Below are positions 52,242-60,437 of a DNA stretch of 64,000 nucleotides, one piece after another. Under the pieces are notes generated by a model. It made no database searches, was not told the DNA's origin, and saw only the letters and a program-made list of their open reading frames with translations. Position 1 is the stretch's first letter; every line of letters begins with the position of its first letter. The translations under genes and the position numbers were made by a program. This DNA is from Oscillospiraceae bacterium (GTDB lineage: Bacteria > Bacillota > Clostridia > Oscillospirales > Ruminococcaceae), in assembly GCA_016298065.1 (NCBI GenBank), contig JAEDDN010000003.1, forward strand, positions 112,281 to 176,280, given 5' to 3'.

Positions 52242-53504
52242 TTAAACTTTTTCTAAAGCCTGTTTAATATCCTCGATAATGTCCTCGACATTTTCAAGAC
52301 CTACTGAAAATCTTATAAGGCCGGGATTTATTCCTGCCGCAACAAGCTGTTCGTCGGTTAGCTGGCGGTGAGTAGCAGAGGCAGGGTGAAGCACACAGGT
52401 GCGTATATCCGCTACATGTACTACGTTTGAGGCAAGCTTTAAGCTGTCCATAAACTTAACGGCAGTTTCTCTGCCACCTTTTATAGTAAAGGTGATAACG
52501 CCGCTGCAACCGTCAGGCAGGTATTTGTCTGCCAAAGCCTTTTGATCGGAGTTTTGAAGTGCAGGATAAACTACAGACTCTATTTTGTCTGATTTTTCGA
52601 GATACTCTGCAACCTCTTTGGCGTTAATGCAGTACTGCTTCATTCTTACAGGCAGGGTTTCCAAACCTAAGTTTAATAAAAATGCGGAATTAGCGGCAGG
52701 ATAACAGCCGAAATCTCTCATAAGTTGCATTCTTGCTTTTATGATGTAAGCCATATTGCCGAACTCACGGGTGTATACAACTCCGTGATAGCTTTCGTCA
52801 GGCTCGGTAAATTCGGGGAACTTACCGCAAGTCCAATCAAAATTACCGCTGTCTACTATTACGCCGCCGCCCTGAACTGCGTGGCCGTCCATATATTTTG
52901 TGGTGGAGTGTACTATAATGTCCGCACCGAACTCAAACGGTCTGCACAAAATCGGGGTAGGGAAGGTGTTGTCTATTATCAAAGGTACGTTGTTTTTGTG
53001 TGCGATTTTTGCCATTTTTTCAATGTCGAGTACCTTTAAGGCAGGGTTTGCGAGAGTTTCGCCGAATACAGCCTTTGTGTTTGGCTTAAAGGCTTTTTGT
53101 ATTTCCTCTTCCGAGCTGTCGGAGTCTATGAATATGCACTCTATTCCGAGCTTTTTTAAGGTTACTGCAAAAAGGTTTACCGTACCGCCGTATATGGTAG
53201 AGCAGGAAATAAAGCTGTCGCCTGCATTACATAAGTTTAATATTGAAAGAAGCGAAGCCGCCTGTCCGCTGGAGGTACACATAGCGCCGACGCCGCCCTC
53301 CAAAGCTGCGATTTTCCTTTCTACAGCGTCTACAGTAGGATTTGCAAAGCGTGAATACATATATTCCATAGGCATATCGAAAAGCTTAGCGATATGCTCG
53401 GTGGAGTCAAAGGTATAAGTCGTACTCTGAACTATAGGTACTACTCTCGGTTCGCCGTTTTTTGGCGTATAGCCTTCGTGAAGGCATTGGGTTTCAATTT
53501 TCAT
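52242..53504 (-). CDS. metY: O-acetylhomoserine sulfhydrylase (Cys/Met metabolism PLP enzyme)
   Basis: 420 residues. The family start is ETQCLHEGYTPKNGEPRVVP; YMYSRFANPTVDAVERKIAALEGG and the PLP lysine in VHSTTKYMDGH are typical, and the length and ADIRTCVLHPASATHRQL favour MetY over cystathionine synthases or lyases. It would turn O-acetylhomoserine and sulfide into homocysteine. Monocistronic with its own promoter and terminator. The leader is only about 50 nt, so no SAM riboswitch is present. Confidence 0.9.
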   Translation of the reverse strand: MKIETQCLHEGYTPKNGEPRVVPIVQSTTYTFDSTEHIAKLFDMPMEYMYSRFANPTVDAVERKIAALEGGVGAMCTSSGQAASLLSILNLCNAGDSFISCSTIYGGTVNLFAVTLKKLGIECIFIDSDSSEEEIQKAFKPNTKAVFGETLANPALKVLDIEKMAKIAHKNNVPLIIDNTFPTPILCRPFEFGADIIVHSTTKYMDGHAVQGGGVIVDSGNFDWTCGKFPEFTEPDESYHGVVYTREFGNMAYIIKARMQLMRDFGCYPAANSAFLLNLGLETLPVRMKQYCINAKEVAEYLEKSDKIESVVYPALQNSDQKALADKYLPDGCSGVITFTIKGGRETAVKFMDSLKLASNVVHVADIRTCVLHPASATHRQLTDEQLVAAGINPGLIRFSVGLENVEDIIEDIKQALEKV

Positions 53505-53563
53505 TTAACTTCAAGTCCTTTCAGGATATAATTATAAAAATTTTAAGACATTGTATACCTTAA

Positions 53564-53592
53564 ATTATATGATAAATGGGTGTATTTGTCAA
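53564..53592 (-). promoter_or_regulatory. Promoter of metY
   Basis: On the minus strand TTGACA (53592-53587), 17 bp, TATAAT (53569-53564). Confidence 0.85.
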
Positions 53593-53608
53593 AATGTTTA
53601 TAAAAAAA

Positions 53609-53635
53609 TAAAGACGGTGCTTCGCACCGTCTTTT
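53609..53635 (-). terminator. Terminator after mscL
   Basis: AAAGACGGTGC-TTC-GCACCGTCTTT stem, followed by a T run on the minus strand. Confidence 0.8.
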
Positions 53636-53650
53636 AGCTTGAGTTTTAAA

Positions 53651-54052
53651 TTATTCTTCGATTTCTTCTTCTGCTTCTTTATCGCCCTTTAATAAATCAC
53701 GGATTTCGGTAAGCAAAACAATGTCAGCTGTAGGCTCTGCAGGAGCTTCCTCTTTCTTTTTCTTAAAGCGGTTAACAGCCTTGATGAAGATAAATATAAC
53801 AAGAGCAACTAAGATAAAGTCAATGATAGCTTGAATAAAGCTTCCGTATGTAATGGTAGCGTCTCCTACATGACCTGCAAGTCCGGAGAAATCAATACCG
53901 CCGCAGATAATACCTATAAGCGGCATAATGATGTCGTCTACAAGTGAGCTTACAATAGCGGTAAACGCTCCGCCGATGATGATGCCGACAGCCATATCAA
54001 GCACATTGCCCTTTGAGATAAATTCCTTAAACTCTTTAACAAACTTTTTCAT
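53651..54052 (-). CDS. mscL: Large-conductance mechanosensitive channel
   Basis: 133 residues. The N-terminal helix and first membrane helix [29 protein letters not shown] are the MscL signature; the second membrane helix is at about 70-92, then the cytoplasmic [10 protein letters not shown] and [10 protein letters not shown] bundle. It opens on strong membrane tension to release solutes after osmotic downshock. Monocistronic; a -10 TATAAT lies at 54151-54146 on this strand. Confidence 0.95.
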   Translation of the reverse strand: MKKFVKEFKEFISKGNVLDMAVGIIIGGAFTAIVSSLVDDIIMPLIGIICGGIDFSGLAGHVGDATITYGSFIQAIIDFILVALVIFIFIKAVNRFKKKKEEAPAEPTADIVLLTEIRDLLKGDKEAEEEIEE

Positions 54053-54380
54053 AATAATCTCCTATCCTGTCGCTTTAAGTAATAAAGCAGTAAAACCCCC
54101 AAAGCGACAAACAGGGATTTTAAAAATGTTTTAAGCTTATCTTAAATTATAAAGCCGACAACGAACATACCTTTTTAAAAATACAATAGAATTTTTTATG
54201 ATTTTGTGTTATCATATAACTGTAGTTTAAAAACACATATTCGCTTTAACTAAATTAAAAAGTAAACCTAAAACAATAATATTTCTTTAAATTATTATAG
54301 CACGTTATATGTTTTGAAACAAGAAAAAATTAGATTATTAGGATTTTTTGTCGGTTATTTATAAAGAAAAGGGTGTAAAT
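54053..54380. other. Divergent intergenic region, mscL/LCP
   Basis: 328 bp, AT-rich. It holds the mscL -10 on the minus strand. On the plus strand I find no convincing -35/-10 pair for the LCP gene; TATAAC near 54205-54215 is the nearest candidate. No small ORF with a ribosome site or clear hairpin was seen. Confidence 0.4.
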
Positions 54381-55418
54381 ATGAATAAAGACGATAAATT
54401 TGAATTTAACGAGGAATTTAAAGCTTCTCTTGAAGAAGAAATAGGTAAAGAGGAAAAAGTAAAAAACAAAAAGAAATGGAAAAAACCGCTTATTATCGTT
54501 TCGGCGATTGTTTTAATCCCTGTGCTTATAGGTACAATACTTTTCTTTTACTTTTTCGGCGGACTTAATATGAAAAAGTTTGACCTTTCGGACGAAGCCT
54601 TAGGTATTACCAATGCCAAAGATAAGGATAAACGTGATATTGTAAATATTGCGCTTTTCGGTGTGGATACAAGGGTTGACGATTACAGCGGTCGTTCCGA
54701 CACGATAATGATTTTAACAATAGACAATGAGCTTAATAAGATAAAGCTTACCTCTATTGCCCGTGATACCTATTTGACAATTCCGGGACGCTCGGAAAAG
54801 ACCAAGGTAAACCACGCATATTCCTACGGCGGAGCCGAGCTTGCAATAGAAACCTTAAACTATAACTTTGACTTAAATATAAGGGATTATGCGACGATAA
54901 ACTTTCATAAGTTAGCGCAGGTAATAGATATGGTAGGCGGCGTTGAGGTTTATATAGACGAGGACGAGCTTGTTGATATGAACCAAAGCCTGCCTAAAGA
55001 CAAACGCTTTGCCGAAGCAGGAACCTACCTGCTCGACGGCGCAACTGCGGTAACATATACTCGAATACGTTACAATTCAGGCGGTGACAGCGCAAGAACA
55101 AACCGTCAGCGTGAAGTATTAAGCGCACTTTATAATAAAGGCAAGCAGATGAGCGTAGTGCAGTACCCTTCGCTCATAAGGCAGGTGCTTCCTTTGGTAG
55201 AAACGTCTCTTGAGTACTCCGAGATACTAGGCTACTCAATGATAATGTCAAAGGGTAACATACCGCTTGAACTTGCCGCTTATCCTAACGCAAACAGCAA
55301 CGCAGAGGGCAAAATGATAGACGGAATTTGGTATTACGTTTATGATATTGACAAGGCGGCAGAATCGATAAACGCATTTATTTACGATGATATTTTCCCA
55401 TATAAAAATGAAGAGTAA
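54381..55418 (+). CDS. LytR-CpsA-Psr (LCP) family protein
   Basis: 345 residues from the ATG at 54381 (AAAAGGGTG upstream). A charged cytoplasmic N-terminus, one membrane helix (about 37-60), then an LCP domain: NIALFGVDTRVDDYSGRSDTIMILTI, LTSIARDTYLTIPG, KVNHAYSYGGAELAIETL, GGVEVYIDEDE and YTRIRYNSGGDSARTNRQREVL, including the conserved Asp and Arg residues. The family moves lipid-linked polymers onto peptidoglycan outside the cell. Its last codons and terminator are repeated downstream. Confidence 0.93.
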   Translation: MNKDDKFEFNEEFKASLEEEIGKEEKVKNKKKWKKPLIIVSAIVLIPVLIGTILFFYFFGGLNMKKFDLSDEALGITNAKDKDKRDIVNIALFGVDTRVDDYSGRSDTIMILTIDNELNKIKLTSIARDTYLTIPGRSEKTKVNHAYSYGGAELAIETLNYNFDLNIRDYATINFHKLAQVIDMVGGVEVYIDEDELVDMNQSLPKDKRFAEAGTYLLDGATAVTYTRIRYNSGGDSARTNRQREVLSALYNKGKQMSVVQYPSLIRQVLPLVETSLEYSEILGYSMIMSKGNIPLELAAYPNANSNAEGKMIDGIWYYVYDIDKAAESINAFIYDDIFPYKNEE

Positions 55419-55676
55419 GTATACCCCCCGACGAAGTCGGGGGGTATTTTCAAAGCCACGATGATGTTTTTCCATATAAAAATGAAGAGTAAGTATCCCC
55501 CCGACTTCGTCGGGGGGTATTTTGAATCTACGATGATGTTTTCCCATATGAAAGAGAAGAGTAAGTATACCCCCCGACTTCGTCGGGGGGTATTTTTAAA
55601 GCCACGATGATATTTTCCCATATAAAAATGAAGAGTAAGTATACCCCCCCGACTTCGTCGGGGGGATTTTTAAAAC
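55384..55676 (+). repeat. Four tandem copies of the LCP gene tail plus terminator
   Basis: Units begin at about 55384, 55458, 55530 and 55604 (periods 74, 72, 74). Each holds ACGATGAT, the CCCATATAAAAATGAAGAG-TAA gene tail (the real 3' end only in the first) and a strong hairpin CCCCCCGAC/GTCGGGGGG with T run. The loop is GAA in unit 1 and TTC in the others. Everything to 55676 is therefore non-coding terminator array. Confidence 0.9.
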
Positions 55677-55710
55677 TAAGTTTGATTTCCACAAAGCATA
55701 TATAATATAA

Positions 55711-55743
55711 AAAACTCCTCCCGACTGCTTCGGGAGGAGTTAA
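55711..55743 (-). terminator. Terminator after trpS
   Basis: AACTCCTCCCGA/TCGGGAGGAGTT hairpin; T run on the minus strand. Confidence 0.8.
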
Positions 55744-55751
55744 TCTTTAAT

Positions 55752-56762
55752 TTACTTTGCAATAAAGCCCACTTTTTTATAAACCTTTTGAAGTGTTCTG
55801 TCAGCAAATTTTGAAGCTGTTTCGGCTCCACGTTTATATGCTTCGGTTAAATAAGCCTTGTCGTTTATAAGTCTTTCGTAATTTTCTCTTACGGGTCTTA
55901 AATGCTCGGCAACCGCTTCGCCGACTGCATTCTTAAAGTAGCCGTAGCCTTTTGAGTCAAATTCCTTTTCAATTTCGTCTACGGTTTTGTTTGTAACTAC
56001 AGAGTAAATGGTAATAAGATTGTTTATTCCGTCTTTGCCTTCGCCCATACGAACACTTGCTTCGGAATCGGTAACAGCTTTTTTAAACTTTTTAACTATA
56101 ACCTCGGGCTTGTCGAGAATTGTTATAAATGAATTTGGATTGCTGTCCGACTTTGACATCTTTTTGGTAGGGTCGCTAAGCGACATTACCTTTGCGCCTG
56201 CTTTGGGAATATATCCGTCAGGTACGGTAAAGGTGTTGCCGTAGTTATTGTTAAAGCGTATAGCAACGTTTCTTGCAAGCTCAAGGTGCTGTTTTTGGTC
56301 TGCGCCTACAGGCACTAAATCAGCCTGATACAATAAAATATCCGCCGCCATTAAAGACGGGTAGGTAAATAAGCCTGCGTTTATGTTGTCTGCGTGTTTA
56401 GCGCTTTTATCCTTAAACTGCGTCATTCTTGAAAGCTCACCGAACTGAGTGTTGCAGGATAATATCCAGCTTAACTCTGCGTGCTGGTGAACGTGACTTT
56501 GCATAAAGGTAAGGCTCTTTTTTGGGTCTATACCGCAGGCTAAAACTATGGCAAACGCAGATAAAATTTGCTCACGAAGCTTTTTGGGGTCTTGTCTGAC
56601 GGTGAGCGAATGCATATCTGCAATCATATATGCACAGTCATATTCCTCTTGGAGCTTTACCCAGTTTTTAATAGCTCCTATGTAGTTGCCGAGAGTGAAC
56701 ACTCCTGTCGGCTGAATACCGCTTAATATAATTTTCTTTTTTTCGTTTGGGGCTTGGGACAT
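55752..56762 (-). CDS. trpS: Tryptophanyl-tRNA synthetase
   Basis: 336 residues. A class I synthetase: SGIQPTGVFTLGNYIGA (HIGH-like) near residue 14 and KKMSKSDSNPNSFI (KMSKS) near residue 204. It charges tRNA-Trp, whose uncharged form is sensed by the T-box at 2858-3133. No T-box precedes trpS itself; it follows an aminotransferase gene by 24 bp, so it is probably cotranscribed. Confidence 0.96.
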   Translation of the reverse strand: MSQAPNEKKKIILSGIQPTGVFTLGNYIGAIKNWVKLQEEYDCAYMIADMHSLTVRQDPKKLREQILSAFAIVLACGIDPKKSLTFMQSHVHQHAELSWILSCNTQFGELSRMTQFKDKSAKHADNINAGLFTYPSLMAADILLYQADLVPVGADQKQHLELARNVAIRFNNNYGNTFTVPDGYIPKAGAKVMSLSDPTKKMSKSDSNPNSFITILDKPEVIVKKFKKAVTDSEASVRMGEGKDGINNLITIYSVVTNKTVDEIEKEFDSKGYGYFKNAVGEAVAEHLRPVRENYERLINDKAYLTEAYKRGAETASKFADRTLQKVYKKVGFIAK

Positions 56763-56786
56763 AAGATGTTTTCCTCCGATAATAAG

Positions 56787-57971
56787 CTAAAATTTTTGCG
56801 TAAGTTCGCCTAATATTCTGATACCCTTAATAATATCCTCATCAGACGGGGTAGAGTAGTTTAATCTTATTGAGTTTGTGTGACAGGTGTCGTTTGGCAT
56901 AAATGCACTGCCCGGTACAACGGCAACCTTATTTTTAATAGCTAACTTGCAAAATTCGTTCATATCTATATTTTCGGGCAAATCGCACCATACGAAAAGA
57001 CCGCCCTCGGGACGCTCGTATTTAAAGCTCTTGTTAAAGCAAACGTCCATTTCATCAAGCATTGTATCGCATTTGTGCTTGTAAATTTTCTGGAGCTTTT
57101 TAATATGCTCGCTATAGTCTACCGTGTTTAAGAAATCGTTGCAAATCATCTGAGATAAAAGGTTTGTGTGAACATCGCTTACCTGCTTGCACACTACTAT
57201 TTTATTCAGTATTTCTCTGTTTGCAACAACAAAACCGACTCTTATTCCCGGGGAGAGAACCTTTGAAAAGCTGCCGCAGTAAACAACGATTCCCTCTGTA
57301 TCCATAGATTTTATCGACGGAATATGCTCGCCGGAAAATCTTAGGTCGCCGTAAGGGTTATCTTCTATAATAATGAGACCGTATTTTTTTGCAAGCTCAT
57401 ATACGGCCTTTCTTTTTTCAAGGCTCATTGTATGGCCTGTTGGGTTTTGGAAGTTGGGGATAAGGTAAAGAAGCTTTGCACTCGGGTTAGCTTTAATGCT
57501 TTCCTCAAGCTTATCAATCTTAATTCCGTCAACGTCCATATCAACGCCGATAACATTTTTGGTATAGGATTTAAAAGCATTAAGACTTCCTATAAAGCTT
57601 GGATTTTCGCTGATTACGGCGTCGTTTTCGTTACAAAATACCTTACAGGTAAGCTCAACGCCCTGTTGTGCGCCGGACATAATAACTATATCGTCGTTTT
57701 CGTGAACGATTTTTTCACGGCTTAACATAACCCTTTTAATGCTTTCCTTAAGCGGTGCATAACCTTCGGTTACGCCGTACTGCAGAGCTAAAACAGGAGT
57801 TTTATTTAAAATATTATCAGATAAGCTTCTTATTGTTTCGGTAGGAATAGCCTCTGATGAGGGGTTACCTGCCGCAAGAGATATAACCTCGGGGTCGGAG
57901 GTGAATTTTAAAATTTCTCTTATAGCGGACGCCTGTAGGTTACCCATCCTGTTTGCAAAATTATACTGCAT
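56787..57971 (-). CDS. PLP-dependent aminotransferase (class I/II, 2-aminoadipate type)
   Basis: 394 residues. The PLP lysine is in VVYCGSFSKVLSPGIRVGFVV, with YLIPNFQNPTGHTMS and IIEDNPYGDLRF before it. SLAAGNPSSEAIP and QYGVTEGYAPLKESI match the MocR-like aminotransferase branch without a DNA-binding domain. Substrate may be a broad range of amino acids (LysN, aromatic or branched-chain); not decidable here. It lies between the sugar transferase and trpS genes, 24-32 bp apart. Confidence 0.88.
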   Translation of the reverse strand: MQYNFANRMGNLQASAIREILKFTSDPEVISLAAGNPSSEAIPTETIRSLSDNILNKTPVLALQYGVTEGYAPLKESIKRVMLSREKIVHENDDIVIMSGAQQGVELTCKVFCNENDAVISENPSFIGSLNAFKSYTKNVIGVDMDVDGIKIDKLEESIKANPSAKLLYLIPNFQNPTGHTMSLEKRKAVYELAKKYGLIIIEDNPYGDLRFSGEHIPSIKSMDTEGIVVYCGSFSKVLSPGIRVGFVVANREILNKIVVCKQVSDVHTNLLSQMICNDFLNTVDYSEHIKKLQKIYKHKCDTMLDEMDVCFNKSFKYERPEGGLFVWCDLPENIDMNEFCKLAIKNKVAVVPGSAFMPNDTCHTNSIRLNYSTPSDEDIIKGIRILGELTQKF

Positions 57972-58003
57972 ATATATTCATTCCTTTTTGTAAATTTTAA
58001 GTT

Positions 58004-59386
58004 TTAATCCATATCTTGCGATTTAATCATTAACACAGTTTCGGTCGGCGATTTGTCAAAGCCTTCGGCACTGTCCTTTTTAAAGAATACCGTCAAGGTC
58101 TGCACCATAAGCTTTATGTCTTTAAGCACAGAATACTTTTCTATATATAGTAAGTCTAAAACAAGCTTGTCCTTAGGCGAGGTGTTATATTTACCTGCAA
58201 TTTGCGCAAGCCCCGTAAGGCCAGCCTTTACTCTTAACCTGTATTCAAATTCCGGTAGAGCTTCGGTATACATACATACGTTTTCTATCATTTCGGGACG
58301 AGGACCTACAATACTCATATCGCCCTTTAAAATGTTTATAAGCTGTGGAAGCTCATCAAGACGTGTTTTTCTCAAAAAGCCCCCGACCTTTGTAATGCGC
58401 TCGTCATTTTCGGTTGCAGAAGCGTTTGCAACGTTTTCGTTCATTGTTCTGAATTTATATACGCTAAATACTCTGCCGTGAATAGTAGCTCTTTTTTGCT
58501 TAAATATTATCTTGCCGTGATCGTTTAGCTTAATGGCTATAGCGCAGATAAACATAACAGGCGAAGTTATCACAAGCCCGATAAACGATATTACAATGTC
58601 CATAAGGCGCTTTGCAAATCGTTGCTCTAAGGAAAGCTCTTTTTTGCTCCAGGATATAAAGGATTTGTCGTCGAGCATAGTATGCTTTGAGCCCAAGGCA
58701 ACAACGTCGTTTATTTCCGGGTTAAAGTAAACGCTTTTTTCGTTTTGATAACAAAATTCGATAATGTGAGTTCGCTCCTGTACAGGAACGTCGTATATAA
58801 ACACCGTCTTGTTTTTAAGTATGGTGTCGTAAACTTTTTTTGAACGGTAATCAATAGCCGAAGTGATTTTATACTGCTTTTTATACTTTTTTATTACCCT
58901 TACAACCTTGTCGACGCTGTATTGAGACGAGGTTATTACACATACGTTTTCGGGAGGATTTACTTTAAAATAAAAAAAGTTGCCCAAATATACAAACGCA
59001 TATATAATAAACGCCTGAACAATCACAACCAGAATAAGTACGTCCCAGTCGGCAAAGGTAAGTCTTGAATACTTGTTTACGTTTGTATTCATTATACAAA
59101 GCTGTAAATATGTGATTAAATCGGTAATCACGGTAGCAAGTATCAAAGACTGCATAATCGGCTTGCTTTTTTGCTTTCCTATTGCATAACCGCCGTAAAC
59201 GCTCATAAGGCTTATTCCCAAAACAACAAAGCTGAGCATTGTTATTGCAGAGGTTCTCGAAACAACTCTAAGCGAGTGGTTTGGTATTGCAAACAGCCCG
59301 AAAAACACTAAAAACAAGCAGCCGAACATCAATATTTTAAGTAAAAATATGATAGAGCGTTCAAATTTTTTAATAGAGTTTCTCAT
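58004..59386 (-). CDS. Polyprenyl-phosphate sugar phosphotransferase
   Basis: 460 residues. Membrane helices in the N-terminal 150 residues (about 13-31, 43-65, 81-97 and 112-137), a Rossmann-like domain, then the bacterial sugar transferase core from about 255: KRLMDIVISFIGLVITSPVM, KQKRATIHGRVFSVYKFRTM, LRKTRLDELPQLINILKGDMSIVGPRPE and GLTGLAQIAGKY. It starts glycan assembly on undecaprenyl phosphate at the membrane. First gene of the likely transferase-aminotransferase-trpS unit. Confidence 0.92.
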   Translation of the reverse strand: MRNSIKKFERSIIFLLKILMFGCLFLVFFGLFAIPNHSLRVVSRTSAITMLSFVVLGISLMSVYGGYAIGKQKSKPIMQSLILATVITDLITYLQLCIMNTNVNKYSRLTFADWDVLILVVIVQAFIIYAFVYLGNFFYFKVNPPENVCVITSSQYSVDKVVRVIKKYKKQYKITSAIDYRSKKVYDTILKNKTVFIYDVPVQERTHIIEFCYQNEKSVYFNPEINDVVALGSKHTMLDDKSFISWSKKELSLEQRFAKRLMDIVISFIGLVITSPVMFICAIAIKLNDHGKIIFKQKRATIHGRVFSVYKFRTMNENVANASATENDERITKVGGFLRKTRLDELPQLINILKGDMSIVGPRPEMIENVCMYTEALPEFEYRLRVKAGLTGLAQIAGKYNTSPKDKLVLDLLYIEKYSVLKDIKLMVQTLTVFFKKDSAEGFDKSPTETVLMIKSQDMD

Positions 59387-59518
59387 AATGGACCTCCTGT
59401 TAAGGTCGAATGAAAAAATTAAATAAACAAAGTAAAGTCAAAAATGATAAATGTATTATAGCACATTAGTTATAATAATTCAAATTTTGCGGTAGGTAAT
59501 GACAAAAGTCGTCAAAAG

Positions 59519-60103
59519 CTAATCATTTAATTCCTCAAGCGGTTTTGAAAAGCCTGCTAAAAATTCTTCTAAGAAAATGTCGATTTCCTTCATTTGCATT
59601 TGTTTTATCGACTCAAACTGCGCTTTTTTAGCTAAGATAAATTCGTGGTTTCCTGCGTCCTCTTCCTCAATGCACTTGATAAGGGCGGATATTCTGTCTG
59701 CGCCCTTTACAAGACGCCATAAATATTCGTCGGATTCCTTAGGAATAAAGGCGTCCTCATACTCGTCCTTAAAATCCTCAGGCAACATATTAAGAAGCTT
59801 TTTTGAAGCCTCCTGCTCGATGTTTTTATATGCAGTTTTAATTTCCTGGTTAAAATATTTTATTGTGGTGGGTAAGTCGCCCGTGATGATTTCACTTGCA
59901 TCGTGGAACAAAGCGAGCATTGTAACCCTACTTACGTCAATGTCGTTACCCAAACGCTTTTTTGAGATAACGGCAAGAGCTTGTGATATAATCACTACGT
60001 CTAAGGTATGCTCGGAAAGACTTTCTTTCCAGGTGTTTCTCATAAGCCCCCATCTGTTGACGTGCTTCATACGAAGTACCATAGAGTAAAAGTTATTTTC
60101 CAT
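59519..60103 (-). CDS. HD-domain 5'-deoxynucleotidase (YfbR-like)
   Basis: 194 residues. HD metal site: SLSEHTLDVVIISQ (His), LALFHDASEIITGDLPTTIKYF (His-Asp) and, near residue 130, a conserved Asp (VKGADRISALIKC). This matches YfbR, which removes phosphate from deoxynucleoside monophosphates. Monocistronic; cytosolic. Confidence 0.9.
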   Translation of the reverse strand: MENNFYSMVLRMKHVNRWGLMRNTWKESLSEHTLDVVIISQALAVISKKRLGNDIDVSRVTMLALFHDASEIITGDLPTTIKYFNQEIKTAYKNIEQEASKKLLNMLPEDFKDEYEDAFIPKESDEYLWRLVKGADRISALIKCIEEEDAGNHEFILAKKAQFESIKQMQMKEIDIFLEEFLAGFSKPLEELND

Positions 60104-60166
60104 ACTTAAAATCCTTTCAGTACAATTTTAAATAAATGCTTTTAATTTATACACAAAACTATTAGT

Positions 60167-60344
60167 TTATGTTATAATAACCTTAGTTTAGTTTGCACCA
60201 AAGGCGCAAACAGACTTCGTCTAAAAATCCTTTAAGGATTTTTAACTAAGAACATTTTAACTTATAATCCTGCCGTGATAAACACGGCTGTGGCTAATCG
60301 CCACCGACAAAGGCTAATGCCTTTGGGCTTATGTTATAATAACC
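60167..60344 (+). ncRNA. Structured repeat element, copy 2
   Basis: Same order of parts as copy 1 at 37199: TGTTATAATAACCTTAGTTT, hairpins 60191-60211 (GTTTGC/GCAAAC), 60212-60222 (AGAC/GTCT), AAAAATCC/GGATTTTT, 60272-60288 (GCCGTG/CACGGC), 60290-60304 (GTGGC/GCCAC), 60309-60324 (AAAGGC/GCCTTT), then TGTTATAATAACCTT again. The first three stems differ in sequence from copy 1 but keep pairing. The right-hand TGTTATAAT (60332-60340) may be the promoter of yfhO. Confidence 0.65.
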
Positions 60345-60437
60345 TTTATCAAGATTATTGTTAAGTGTTCTTCGAGTAAGATAACAGTACTTTTGTTTAT
60401 TATATAATGTTTTTGAAAATAAAGGAAGAGGGATTTT

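Noticed and set aside
53505-53650. SAM riboswitch upstream of metY
   Set aside because: The promoter is so close that the leader is only about 50 nt, and no SAM-I or SAM-II features are visible.
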